DNA of 64,000 nt, taken from Bacteroidota bacterium. Lineage in GTDB: Bacteria; Bacteroidota; Bacteroidia; B-17B0; Aurantibacillaceae. The stretch lies in the NCBI GenBank assembly GCA_016702705.1, contig JADJDM010000014.1, forward strand, positions 62,001 through 126,000, given 5' to 3'. The notes below the pieces were generated by a model that saw nothing but the letters and a program-made list of their open reading frames with translations, had not been told where the DNA came from and searched no databases. Position 1 is the stretch's first letter; every line of letters begins with the position of its first letter. Position numbers and translations under genes: made by a program. Positions 1 through 9,127 of the stretch are shown piece after piece.

Positions 1-739
1 GCTCCCCTACTTCATTTGAGCTAATACCAATTACTTCTAAATCAATGTTAGTTCCTAAAGCCTTTAGTTTTTCAATTGCTTTTATTAAAGCGTGTAATCC
101 ATCTAAATATTTTGTTGCGCCAATAAACACAATAGAGTTTGTTCTTTTAGAAACATCAGAAATTATTTCATCTGCATTGGAGTTAATTACGTTTCCTAAA
201 TAGTGAATGTTTTTGTTGCTGTACTTTTCTTTCATGTATGCAGCTACCTTAGGAAATAAAACAACAACTGCATCTGCATTTTCAATACAGGTATTTTCTC
301 TATTAACGCTTCTTTGCTCAAAAGCAAAAGGTTTACGTGCTGCAAAGTAATTTAATTGATGATCGTAAGTCCAATCACCAAACAACACTACTGGTTTATT
401 GGTATAGGGTTTAGAAGAAAAACTAAAAGTTAAGAATACATGAAAATCCGCATTTGTAAATTCTTGTACCGCCTTTTTAATTTTACGATTGGTGTCCCAA
501 TTATTTAATGTCGAACGATAATAAGTATAAGCACTTTTTTTGAAGAAAAACTTTACCAACCATCCAAAACAAAAAAAGTAAAGTAGTTTTAAATTCTTAC
601 TTTCCTGCAGGTTAACGCGATTTACTTTAATTCCTTGCTTTTCGAGGGTAGTAGTAAAAAAATAAGGAACGTTAGACCAAGTGCTGATTTTAGTAGAATC
701 GCCAACCGAAAAAACAATTACTTCTTTCACATTTTTCAT
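1..739 (-). CDS. Glycosyltransferase, family 4 type (partial, N-terminal ~246 residues)
   Basis: The frame is open from an ATG at 739 to the window edge, so the C-terminal half lies outside. The protein starts MKNVKEVIVFSVGDSTKIST and contains 'PVVLFGDWTYDHQLNYF' and 'SIVFIGATKYLDGLHALIKAI'; the latter looks like the start of the second Rossmann domain of a GT-B enzyme, where the donor sugar nucleotide binds. The start overlaps the stop of the upstream O-antigen ligase-like gene (ATGA), suggesting translational coupling. It is the most distal gene of the polysaccharide operon seen here. The glycosyltransferase assignment comes from fold-like patterns and context; donor and acceptor are unknown. 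Confidence 0.7.
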   Translation of the reverse strand, partial: MKNVKEVIVFSVGDSTKISTWSNVPYFFTTTLEKQGIKVNRVNLQESKNLKLLYFFCFGWLVKFFFKKSAYTYYRSTLNNWDTNRKIKKAVQEFTNADFHVFLTFSFSSKPYTNKPVVLFGDWTYDHQLNYFAARKPFAFEQRSVNRENTCIENADAVVVLFPKVAAYMKEKYSNKNIHYLGNVINSNADEIISDVSKRTNSIVFIGATKYLDGLHALIKAIEKLKALGTNIDLEVIGISSNEVGE

Positions 740-1937
740 GCAAGTGATTTATTCGTTTTAGCATTATTGGTTAAATCCTTCACACTTATTATTAAGCAAT
801 AAAAGAAAACAAAGAACAGATTTCCTGCCTCTGTTTGCAACATGGATTCAACAAGGAAATTTACAATAATTAAAAGTCCGAACAACAAAGTCCAGATGTT
901 TCGTTTTACAAATCCATAAATTAAAAAACCAAGTGTTTGAATTAAAAGTAGGATTGTTCCTACCAATCCCAAGCCAACTGCTGTTTGCAGAAACTGATTG
1001 TGTGTGTTTAAATGTTCTCTAAGTGCACCTGTTAAACCTGCTTTTTCATAAGCTGCGTATAAAATTCCGTTTGCATCTCCTGGGGTGTACCCAACAAGTG
1101 GTTTCGTTTAATTAGCTCTATTGCTTCGTGCCAAACAAGGATGCGCACTGCATTACTTTCAGTAGTAGTTTTATCTATTGCTTGGTTTGAGTTATAAAAA
1201 CTAAAAGCATTCTTTAATCGTTGTATAGGCGAAAAAGTTGTATTAAACAAAGCAATTCCCGAACCCAATAATGCAATAAACAATACAAATGAGAAAATAA
1301 TTTTATTTGCATTTAGCAATTTATAAAACATAATAGCAGGGATAATTAAGCCTAATGAAAGCAATCCCATTTTAGATGCACTAAAAATAATTCCTGAAAC
1401 AATAAGTAAAGCAGCAATGGTTAAAAGAATAAACGAAGTACTCTTGGATTTCGTAATTTGAATATCAGCCAATAGCAACACAATTAAAGAAAACACCAAA
1501 TACATGGCAAAATAACTTGGATGCAAAAACAAGGAATAGCTATTATAAGTAAGTACGTTGCCCTGCGAAAAATAATTAGCTAATGAATGAATGTTGCAAA
1601 TTACAACTGCAATTAAATTAGAAGCTACAAAAACAGAAGCTAAGGTAATAAAGTCCTTACGCTCGAATTTTGAATTATAAAAAAGAAAAGGAAGAAAAAG
1701 AAAACTCAATTTTACCTCAATACTAAATAAAGCTTCGTGTTTGTCGCATGAAAACAAGTAAGCTGCAGCATGCAATAAAAAATAAGCCAAAGGTACCAAC
1801 ATCCAAAAATTGCTAAAGAAACCTTTCCAATTAATGTATTTGTATTGCGTTAACTGATAAACAAACCAAAGCGCAATAACTAAAGGAACCATAAACTTAT
1901 AAGGAATAAGCAAAGCCAAGAGGCAAGCCGCATACAA
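736..1937 (-). CDS. O-antigen ligase / polymerase-like membrane protein (one frameshift)
   Basis: Multi-pass membrane protein resembling the O-antigen ligase/Wzy superfamily, which joins or polymerises lipid-linked glycans on the periplasmic face. The frame is broken near 1100-1107: the N-terminal piece (to 1032) runs out of frame just after 'ELIKRN', while the other frame reads PLVGYTPGDANGILYAAYEK, then 'NTHNQFLQTAVGLGLVG', the typical NxHNxxL motif of this family, and ends at 736. A missing C in an ACC(C) run would explain it. The start is uncertain: TTG at 1937 is in frame, and a GTG about 30 bases upstream (MAELGIKNKIN...) would join if a run of seven A were six. It lies between two GT4 genes. 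Confidence 0.75.
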
Positions 1938-1970
1938 GTTTATTTTATTTTTTTATTCCTAATTCAGCCA

Positions 1971-3059
1971 CTACACTAATTTTTTATACTCCGAAATCAT
2001 TTGGGTAACGTTTGTATTCCAATTATATTTTTCAACTACATGCGCTCTTGATTTTTTTCCGATGCTGTTTCTTAATTCATCATCGTTAACCAATTGCAAA
2101 ATAGCTTTGGTTGCACCAACTAGCGAATTAACCGCTACCAACATTCCAAGCTCAGAAGAAATAATTATATCCTTTGCCCCGCCTGTTTCGGTTGCAACAA
2201 CAGGTAGTTCGCAAGCCATTGCTTCTATAATGGAAACACCAAAACTTTCATATTCGGAAAAATTACAGAAAACATCCATTTGCTGGTAATAACTAATTAC
2301 TTCATTATGCGCTACTTTTCCTGTAAAGGTAACTTGCTGCTCAATATTTAATTGTTTGCACAAATCCTTTAATTGCTTTTCTAAACTACCACCGCCAACA
2401 ATAAGTAAACGTAATTTCTTATCCGTACATTTATCTAACACATTTTTAAAAGAGTTAATCAACATCTCTATGCGGTAAATAGGCTCTAAGGATTTAATGC
2501 AACCAATTACTAATTTGTTTTTATTGATTTGCTTAAGTGGAATAAATACTTCGCAATCAACTCCAAAAGGAATAATTTGTACTGGTTTATCAATTACTTT
2601 ATTTATGTACTCTTTTATTGTATTAGAAGTAGCGCAAATTAAATCAGCTTTCTTAAAATTGTTTACAAGCAATTTCTTATTAAATCCACCTTGCTCAGGA
2701 AACTTCATCACATCCGTACCCCAAGCCGAAATAACAAAAGGATGGAAACCCGACAAGCGACCAACCAAACCATAACTGGTTGCGTAATGTGCATGTAAAA
2801 TATGAGGGGCAAATTGCCTAATTGCTTTTTTTAGTTTACGAGTATAAGTAAGGTAATTTAGTTTTGTAAAAAGAGAAGAAGCACTTTTTTTGCTCTTAGG
2901 TTGAAAAAGCAATTCAATGTTTTCTTGTTTGGTATACCAATCAGTTGAAGTATGATTAAAGGAAAACAAACCTACTTTAATTCCTTGTTTAGCCAATGCT
3001 AAAGCCCACTTTTGAGTGTGGGAAGATGCTGCATCTGCTAATAATACTACTTTAAGCAT
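1971..3059 (-). CDS. Glycosyltransferase, family 4 (GT-B), complete
   Basis: 362 residues, intact. The N-terminal domain holds 'HILHAHYATSYGLVGRL' and 'ISAWGTDVMKFP'; the C-terminal GT4 domain holds LLIVGGGSLEKQLKDL, 'VTFTGKV' and the E-x7-E type segment 'SEYESFGVSIIEAMACELPVV' region near residue 270, which in this family contacts the nucleotide-sugar donor. It is expected to be a cytoplasmic, retaining glycosyltransferase working on the lipid-linked glycan. Its ATG overlaps the stop of the preceding GT2 gene (TAATG). The specific sugar cannot be read from sequence. Confidence 0.9.
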   Translation of the reverse strand: MLKVVLLADAASSHTQKWALALAKQGIKVGLFSFNHTSTDWYTKQENIELLFQPKSKKSASSLFTKLNYLTYTRKLKKAIRQFAPHILHAHYATSYGLVGRLSGFHPFVISAWGTDVMKFPEQGGFNKKLLVNNFKKADLICATSNTIKEYINKVIDKPVQIIPFGVDCEVFIPLKQINKNKLVIGCIKSLEPIYRIEMLINSFKNVLDKCTDKKLRLLIVGGGSLEKQLKDLCKQLNIEQQVTFTGKVAHNEVISYYQQMDVFCNFSEYESFGVSIIEAMACELPVVATETGGAKDIIISSELGMLVAVNSLVGATKAILQLVNDDELRNSIGKKSRAHVVEKYNWNTNVTQMISEYKKLV

Positions 3060-3815
3060 TAACGAGGAAAAAGTTTATGTTTTAATAAGCGTAAAGATAG
3101 AAAACTTGTGTTGAAACTCAACAAATTCCTGCCATATAACTTACTAATAGCTAATTGTTCGCGTAAAAATACTGGGATAATACTTCCTGATTTAGAATCT
3201 TCGTAAAACCTAAATTCGGCTAATGGGAAATCGCATTTATAAAACTTTGCCCCGTTTTTAAGTAAACGTAAAATGTATTCGTAGTCAAAACAACAACGGT
3301 ACGAAGCCAATGGACCAATTTTAGTTGTGATTTCAGTTTTAAAGAAACTACCCGGTTGAAAAATCCCTGGATTTTTATGTACTAATAAATCTAAAGTTAA
3401 ATCGTATGCTGGAACGGTTTTAAACTTTTTTCCAACTTGATCAATGTAATCAATGCCACCAAAAATATAATCGATAGTTGAATTCTTTTTAATAATTTCA
3501 ACTACTTTTTTAAAACCTTCTAAATCCAATAAATCATCCGTATTTAGCCAAGTCCAATAGTCGCCGGTAAGTTTCGCTATTCCCTTGTTGATGGCATCGT
3601 ACTGACCTTTATCTTTTTACTTCCAATAAATCAATTACATCGCGGTATTTTTCAATTTCCTTTTGCACACCTTCGTTTGATTCGCTATCAAATAATAGCA
3701 CCTCAATTTCAACTTGCAGTTGTTTAGCTAATTCCTTTAGCTGGCGCAGGTTGTTTAAGGTAGCGCCAATGTATTTATCTTGATTATATGATGGAATAAT
3801 TACTGAGAACTTCAT
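3059..3815 (-). CDS. Glycosyltransferase, family 2 (one frameshift)
   Basis: GT-A type glycosyltransferase. The first piece (3815-3609) begins MKFSVIIPSYNQDKYIGATL, the GT2 N-terminus, and ends after 'IDLLEVKR'. The other frame continues DKGQYDAINKGIAKLTGDYW and 'LNTDDLL', the donor/metal-binding segment with the DD of the family, and reaches the stop at 3059 ('LLKHKLFPR'). The break sits at a run of five A (minus strand) near 3613-3617; four or seven A would restore the frame. Restored length is about 250 residues. It overlaps both neighbours by a few bases, as expected inside one operon. Confidence 0.8.
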
Positions 3816-4819
3816 TTTATTTTTCTTACTTGTTTTAAGATAAAGTATTTTAATTTAGTTATACTGCTACCTTCACTAGCCTTCTTAATTTCTGGATATT
3901 TGTTGCAAATCGACTCAAACAATTCTTTATCTTCTGTTGTGTGAATGGAATTAAGGTAAGACTCAAATGTACGTACTTTAAAATAAGTTTTTAGCATGTA
4001 GAGTTGAGAAAAGGAAAGCGATTTACGGAAACTATCATATACATGTGAATATAACATTTTATGAGCAAGTAAAATAGGTTCAACGTGTTGCAAGTAATAT
4101 GTATTCTTGCTTACATTTTTAACCGTTGTTGATTGCTGATGAATCCTGAAAAAACAGTTTTTCTTAGGTAAATACTGTAAACCATAATTTGTTGCAACAC
4201 GTTGCAAAAACTCTAAATCACATATTTGTTTAAACTCAGCGTCAAAATCACCTAGCAATTTAATTACATCTTTTTTAAACATTACCAAACTTGGTTCTGC
4301 AATAAAATTCATACAAATATTCTCAACTGCCAATATCGAAATAATTTTTTGAGAGAAATGATTGATTGTATAATAGCCTGTATTTTCTAATGTACGACCC
4401 GATTGATTGTAGTAGTTTCTGTCCTTATCACTAATGTTTTCGGGTAAAATAAAATTACGTTTGCTAGTAATTAATTTAGTATCGGGGCCAATTTGCTCGC
4501 TAAACTCTTGCAGGCATTCAGGTAAAATATAATCATCCTGAAAAACAAACTTTATCCACTCTCCGTTTGCTTTTTCTATGCAACTATTCCAATTACCAAC
4601 TAGGCCAAGGTTTTTTTCGTTTTTATAAAACTTAATTTTGTTGGAGCTAGTTAAGTAAGATTCAATTATTTCAACTGTTGCATCTGAAGAGCCATCATCA
4701 CATATAACGATTTCATAATCGTTAAAAGTTTGATTGAGGCATGAGTCAATACACTCACGTAAGTACGCTTCTCCATTATAAGTGGGAATACAAATGGATA
4801 TTTTAGGACTTACACTCAT
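3812..4819 (-). CDS. Glycosyltransferase, family 2, complete
   Basis: 335 residues. N-terminal GT-A domain with 'SICIPTYNGEAYLRECIDS', 'VICDDGSSDATVEII' (nucleotide binding) and 'WIKFVFQDDYILPE' (the DD acting as the metal-binding DxD equivalent, near residue 100). The C-terminal ~120 residues are helical and family-typical. The stop overlaps the start of the next gene by four bases (ATGA) and the start overlaps the upstream stop. Soluble or membrane-peripheral; adds one sugar to the glycan. Acceptor unknown. Confidence 0.9.
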   Translation of the reverse strand: MSVSPKISICIPTYNGEAYLRECIDSCLNQTFNDYEIVICDDGSSDATVEIIESYLTSSNKIKFYKNEKNLGLVGNWNSCIEKANGEWIKFVFQDDYILPECLQEFSEQIGPDTKLITSKRNFILPENISDKDRNYYNQSGRTLENTGYYTINHFSQKIISILAVENICMNFIAEPSLVMFKKDVIKLLGDFDAEFKQICDLEFLQRVATNYGLQYLPKKNCFFRIHQQSTTVKNVSKNTYYLQHVEPILLAHKMLYSHVYDSFRKSLSFSQLYMLKTYFKVRTFESYLNSIHTTEDKELFESICNKYPEIKKASEGSSITKLKYFILKQVRKIK

Positions 4820-5724
4820 TATTTTCCTTTCACTAATTTATAAAACGGACGCAGCAATTGAATGCTTATACGTTTTAAATTATACATAAAAATACTTTCT
4901 GCACTCATTTCAACTGCTTGGTCCTGTTGCAATTTATCCAAATCAATAATTAAATCCTTACAAGAAGACATTGCAGCAAAATAATGCGAGCGATTCATTT
5001 TAAAATTCATTCTTGCCAAAGATAAGAGTTCATCTTGCCTGTACGAAGAATAAACTATTTTCTTTTTAATCATTGGAATGCCCTGTTTCAAATGAGAATC
5101 TACACAATAATAATACGGGGCAAATTCTCCTTTGTAATTATTATTAGAAACAAAAGCAGCTATTTTAAGCCCATTACTTAAAAGCTCGGTGCTTAAGACA
5201 ATTTCATACACTTTTATAACGCTATCCAAATCTTTTTGAATCCCATGCTTTTGAAAGTAATCCTTTACAAAAGGCAAAGCAGGCTTTTTAAACCATAAAA
5301 AATAAGATTGAATGTGATGAGCAACAGCATGTGACTCGGTCATCCCTAATACATCTGCTTTTTCGGTAGCTGCCCAGCTTACAAATTTAGCAAGCGAACT
5401 AAATAAAACAGAGGAATCGTTTACAAAAGCAATAGTTTCATAATTTAAAATATCATACTTTTGAATTGCTTTATACCACATTCCAAAATCGTAACCTTCG
5501 TTTTTTTCCTTTTGTAGGGTAATTTTATTTTCAGCTAAAAAGCTTACATCTTTATCTTTAATTTTTTCGTTGGAGACTAATAAAACAATTTGAGTGAAAT
5601 GCTTTTTTAATTCCAGTAAATACACTTGAATGTAATAAGGAATTGTTTCGCCCTTAAAGTAAGATGCAAAAAAACAAATCGAGTTTGTATTTCCTATATC
5701 TGTTCCTTCAGCCATTGTTGCCAA
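4819..5724 (-). CDS. Rhamnan synthesis protein F (RgpF)-like glycosyltransferase
   Basis: About 300 residues. 'NEGYDFGMWYKAIQKYD' and 'AFVNDSSVLFSSLAKFV' are the hallmark segments of the RgpF family, found in rhamnose-glucose polysaccharide and other O-antigen clusters, where members act as glycosyltransferases. Two in-frame ATGs (5724 and 5715) are possible; both lie inside the 3' end of the upstream GT4 gene, giving a 22-31 base overlap. The overlap and close packing support co-translation. That the sugar is rhamnose is not shown: no rml genes lie in this window. Confidence 0.75.
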   Translation of the reverse strand: MATMAEGTDIGNTNSICFFASYFKGETIPYYIQVYLLELKKHFTQIVLLVSNEKIKDKDVSFLAENKITLQKEKNEGYDFGMWYKAIQKYDILNYETIAFVNDSSVLFSSLAKFVSWAATEKADVLGMTESHAVAHHIQSYFLWFKKPALPFVKDYFQKHGIQKDLDSVIKVYEIVLSTELLSNGLKIAAFVSNNNYKGEFAPYYYCVDSHLKQGIPMIKKKIVYSSYRQDELLSLARMNFKMNRSHYFAAMSSCKDLIIDLDKLQQDQAVEMSAESIFMYNLKRISIQLLRPFYKLVKGK

Positions 5725-6808
5725 TTCTCACCAATTTTATCAATATTAAAGTCCAATGCACGTTGCTTTAATTCTTCTTTATTCACCTTTAATTCGCTCG
5801 AAGCTATATTGTAGCATTTTTCTGCCATTTCTTCTGGATTGTTTTTTTGTTTCACAACAAAGCCATACTTCTCTTGTAGAATTTCTTTAACCCCAATACA
5901 GTCATTTGCCACAACTGGTAAGCCCAAGTACAACGCTTCCAAGGTAACCAACGAAAAGGATTCGAATTGAGAAGTAAGTACAAAGCCATTTGCACAATTT
6001 AAATAATCATAATACTTATCTCCTACTTCATTTACCCATAAAACGACATCTTCACAATTTTGTTGTTTGATGTAGTTTTTTTAAACTCATTACCAAAGCT
6101 TGACTTATCGGGCAAAGCGCCCAACCAAAGCATTTTAAAATTATTCGTTTTTTGCTTCAATATTTTGCAATATCAACAAACAAAAAGGGATTTTTATTTT
6201 TATCGAGCGTTCCACTCATTAACCAAACAAACTCATTTTCCTTGATTCCTAAAGTACTGCGCAAGTTTGTATTAGCTTACTTACTTTTGATAAATCCAAT
6301 GAAGGATAAATTACTTGAATTGGTTTTGTTCTTCCAAAATCGCGAATAACTTTGCGCTAGCATTTGAGTTGGCAATGATAGCTTCAGGATAAGTTGCTAA
6401 GCGTTTTATGTCTTCTTTTAACAAGAGCGTATACATTTGCTGCAACTCGTGTAAATGAACAATTGTTTTAATCTTGTTACTTTCTGCATATTTCAAAACA
6501 TCACCCAACATAATGGTGTTTATGTACCAAATAGCAGAATGATGCTGCTTTAAAATACCAGGTACAACAAAGCTGGCTCTTAACTTATTCATCAACTTAG
6601 AGAAAAAGCCACCATATTGTTTATTGTATAAATATTGTTTTTTAACTCCTACAGGCAATTGATTGTACAATTCACCTTTGTACTTTGTTATTACAGTAAC
6701 ATCAAAATCTCTTAAAGCAAAGGGTAATAAATGAAACAGAACAATCTCCGAACCTGTTTTATTTAAGGTTGGAGTAAAAAACACGATATGTTTTTTTAGT
6801 GCTTGCAT
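5694..6808 (-). CDS. Glycosyltransferase, family 4 (several frameshifts)
   Basis: The N-terminal part (6808-6311) begins MQALKKHIVFFTPTLNKTGS and holds 'KTIVHLHELQQMY'; the C-terminal part (5951-5694) holds VTLEALYLGLPVVANDCIGV, the GT4 donor-site motif. The middle is open only if the frame is changed about four times: successive frames give 'KPIQVIYPSLDLSKVS', 'LGIKENEFVWLMSGTLDKNK', 'FKMLWLGALPDKSSFGNEFK' and 'EDVVLWVNEVGDKYYDYLN'. All of these are good GT4 sequence, so the protein was recently intact or is intact in the cell. This is the most damaged gene in the operon. It abuts the upstream GT2 gene (TAG directly followed by ATG). Confidence 0.75.
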
Positions 6809-7642
6809 CTATTTTTTTGCTGAACGAGAAATTAATGGATAAATTTTCCGAAACAGCTCATTTACAACTGGGGTTTTATAAATACCTGCTAATACCTGCT
6901 TACGAAATGGTAATGAACGAACATAAGCTCTTCTTATTTGCGCGTATTCCTTATATGACAAATGTTTTTTTAACACAGCTTCTTTCTCTGCCAGCATTTT
7001 ATCGTAATTAGCTGGATTTGCACTAAAACCACCTTCAAAGTAATTGCAAATAGTTAAGGGCAAATATTCGAATGAAGCACTTTCCTTCACAAACAATTTT
7101 AGGAAGAATTCGAAATCGGCACAAATTTTAAAATTCATATTATATAATCCGTAGACATCAAATAAATTTTTCTTTATAAAAACTGCCTGATGATTTAATG
7201 TATTTCTGTACCAAAAATTTAAATCTAATTTTGCGGGTGGAGTCAATAATTTTTCTGCCCCGCTTGGAGAGATAATCATTGAGTTACCATAAACAATTCC
7301 CTTATCTGATTTAGTAGCATGTTTTATAAACTCATCAACAACTTGATTAGTATTCAATGTGTCGCCAGCATTTAAAAATAACAAATACTTTCCTGTACTT
7401 TTTGCTATGCCTTTGTTTTGTGCATCGTAAATACCTTTGTCTATCTCTGAACATGAATAAGCAAAAGAACTTTGGTTCTCTTTTAAATAAGAAGCACTAG
7501 CATCGGTTGAGCCTCCATCTATAATAATATACTCGAAGCTTTGATTCGTTTGTGCAGAAACACTTTCAACAGTCTTTTTTAAACCCACACAATCATTATA
7601 ATTGATAGTAATTATAGACAGTATAGCGTTTTCTTGTTTCAC
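6809..7642 (-). CDS. Glycosyltransferase, family 2, complete
   Basis: 277 residues. GT-A domain with 'SIITINYNDCVGLKKTVESV', 'YIIIDGGSTDASASYLKEN', 'EIDKGIYDAQNKGIAKSTG' and 'FLNAGDTL', a set of motifs characteristic of WcaA/PssE-like colanic-acid and O-antigen transferases. The NAGD segment replaces the DxD metal site. It starts two bases after the FdtB-like gene ends, so it is in the same transcript. Predicted cytoplasmic; sugar specificity unknown. Confidence 0.9.
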   Translation of the reverse strand: MKQENAILSIITINYNDCVGLKKTVESVSAQTNQSFEYIIIDGGSTDASASYLKENQSSFAYSCSEIDKGIYDAQNKGIAKSTGKYLLFLNAGDTLNTNQVVDEFIKHATKSDKGIVYGNSMIISPSGAEKLLTPPAKLDLNFWYRNTLNHQAVFIKKNLFDVYGLYNMNFKICADFEFFLKLFVKESASFEYLPLTICNYFEGGFSANPANYDKMLAEKEAVLKKHLSYKEYAQIRRAYVRSLPFRKQVLAGIYKTPVVNELFRKIYPLISRSAKK

Positions 7643-7644
7643 AA

Positions 7645-8727
7645 TTAAAATTGATTCATTAATTCAATCACCCAATTTATATCTGCTTCAGTGTGAAAAT
7701 AGGAGATTGGTAAACTTAAAGTGGTAGCGTGTATCTCCTCAGCAATAGGTGTCACTTGGTCATCAATAATTCCCTTCATAGCCAACTGACGAACGGGAGC
7801 AACAGGATAATGAATTTCGGTCTTAACACCTTTATCCAGTAAGTATTGTTTTAGCTCATCTCTTTTTGGGTGACGAATGCAATAGATATGAAACACATCA
7901 AAATAATCAGCATGAACAACAGGTTTAATAAAATCGGTTTTTAATCCTGTAGCATATAGATTTGCTAATTTACGTTTGTGTTCGTTTATTTTATCTAAGT
8001 AATTTAGTTTTACTAAAAGTAAAGCAGCTTGTAATTCATCCAAACGAGAGTTCACTCCTACTTGCTCATTATAATATTTAATTTTTGAGCCGTAGTTGCG
8101 AAGTGTTTTAATTTCTTGTGCTAAAGCTTCATCATTAGTTGTTACAGCTCCAGCATCGCCCATAGCTCCCAAATTTTTTGTAGGATAAAAACTATGTGCT
8201 GCAAAATCTCCAAAGCTTCCCGATAATTGTCCTTTAAACTTTGCCCCGTGTGATTGCGCGCAATCTTCAATTACTTTAAGATTATATTTTTTTGCAACTA
8301 CATTAATCTTATCCATCTCACACATCTTTCCGTAAAGATGCACTACCATTATTGCTTTGGTTTTTGGGGTAATTGCAGCTTCTAATTTTGCAGGGTCAAT
8401 GTTATATGTTTCAATGCAAGGCTCTACTAAAATTGGTTTCAAATCGTTTTGAACGATGGAGAGAATAGTTGCAATGTAAGTATTGGAAGGAACTAATACT
8501 TCCGAACCTTTTTCAAACTTTAAAGCTTTTAAAGAAAGCGTTAACGCATCCAATCCATTAGCTACACCAATGGTATGTTTCACATTGCAATAAGCAGAAT
8601 AATTCTTTTCAAACTCTTCTACCTTTTTACCAAGCACATACCAACCGCTTTGCATTACTTCATTAAATGCAGTTTCGTACTCATTAAAAAAAGGAGCGTT
8701 TAACTTTTGTAAATTTTTCGTAATCAA
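7645..8727 (-). CDS. fdtB: dTDP-3-keto-6-deoxyhexose aminotransferase (FdtB/QdtB type, DegT/DnrJ/EryC1 family)
   Basis: 360-residue PLP-dependent sugar aminotransferase. The PLP lysine is in 'SFYPTKNLGAMGDAGAV' (Lys184) and the cofactor aspartate in 'KVIEDCAQSHGA' (Asp155). In the known pathway (FdtA then FdtB, or QdtA then QdtB) it transfers an amino group from glutamate to C3 of a dTDP-3-keto-6-deoxyhexose, giving dTDP-Fuc3N or dTDP-Qui3N. The FdtA-like isomerase gene lies directly upstream (5-base gap), which is the basis for the name. Whether the product is the galacto (Fuc3N) or gluco (Qui3N) sugar cannot be decided here. No acetyltransferase (FdtC/QdtC) is visible in the window. Confidence 0.85.
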   Translation of the reverse strand: MITKNLQKLNAPFFNEYETAFNEVMQSGWYVLGKKVEEFEKNYSAYCNVKHTIGVANGLDALTLSLKALKFEKGSEVLVPSNTYIATILSIVQNDLKPILVEPCIETYNIDPAKLEAAITPKTKAIMVVHLYGKMCEMDKINVVAKKYNLKVIEDCAQSHGAKFKGQLSGSFGDFAAHSFYPTKNLGAMGDAGAVTTNDEALAQEIKTLRNYGSKIKYYNEQVGVNSRLDELQAALLLVKLNYLDKINEHKRKLANLYATGLKTDFIKPVVHADYFDVFHIYCIRHPKRDELKQYLLDKGVKTEIHYPVAPVRQLAMKGIIDDQVTPIAEEIHATTLSLPISYFHTEADINWVIELMNQF

Positions 8728-8732
8728 TCATA

Positions 8733-9098
8733 TTACTTATAAGGTTCAAAAATGTAATCGTCTGCATTAAAATATTCAGAAGCCAACACCATTAATATCG
8801 CATCCTCAGAAAAATCATACATCGTATGCCAATCCTGTGGATCGATTAATAAACACTTGTTTGGTTTGTCTAATACAAATACTTCTTCTTTACTTCCATT
8901 ATTATTATAAATGGTGCAAGTTCCTTTAATACAAACAGCTGCTTGAATGGTTTTGTGGTGACGATGCCCACCTCTCTTGGAGTCATCAACTCCATAAATA
9001 TAAAATATACGCTTTATATCGAAAGGGACAACTTTTTCTATTACAGTTAAGTTGCCTCTTTTATCAGTAAAGGTTTGCAAATCAATTAAATGTGCCAT
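8733..9098 (-). CDS. fdtA: dTDP-4-keto-6-deoxyglucose 3,4-ketoisomerase (FdtA/QdtA type cupin)
   Basis: 121-residue cupin of the FdtA family. The signature 'SKRGGHRHHKTIQAAVCIKG' carries the active-site histidines (His45, His47), and the C-terminus has 'DWHTMYDFSEDAILMVLAS' and the usual tyrosine-rich tail 'DYIFEPYK'. It moves the keto group of dTDP-4-keto-6-deoxyglucose from C4 to C3, supplying the substrate of the adjacent aminotransferase. The rmlA/rmlB functions that make the precursor must be encoded elsewhere. Confidence 0.9.
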   Translation of the reverse strand: MAHLIDLQTFTDKRGNLTVIEKVVPFDIKRIFYIYGVDDSKRGGHRHHKTIQAAVCIKGTCTIYNNNGSKEEVFVLDKPNKCLLIDPQDWHTMYDFSEDAILMVLASEYFNADDYIFEPYK

Positions 9099-9127
9099 CA
9101 GAAATAATAAGGCACTAAGTTAACAAA

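Noticed and set aside
5694..6808. Genuine pseudogene status of the GT4 gene with about four breaks
   Set aside because: All broken pieces keep well-conserved GT4 sequence with no in-frame loss, and secA shows the same kind of damage, so error is the simpler explanation.
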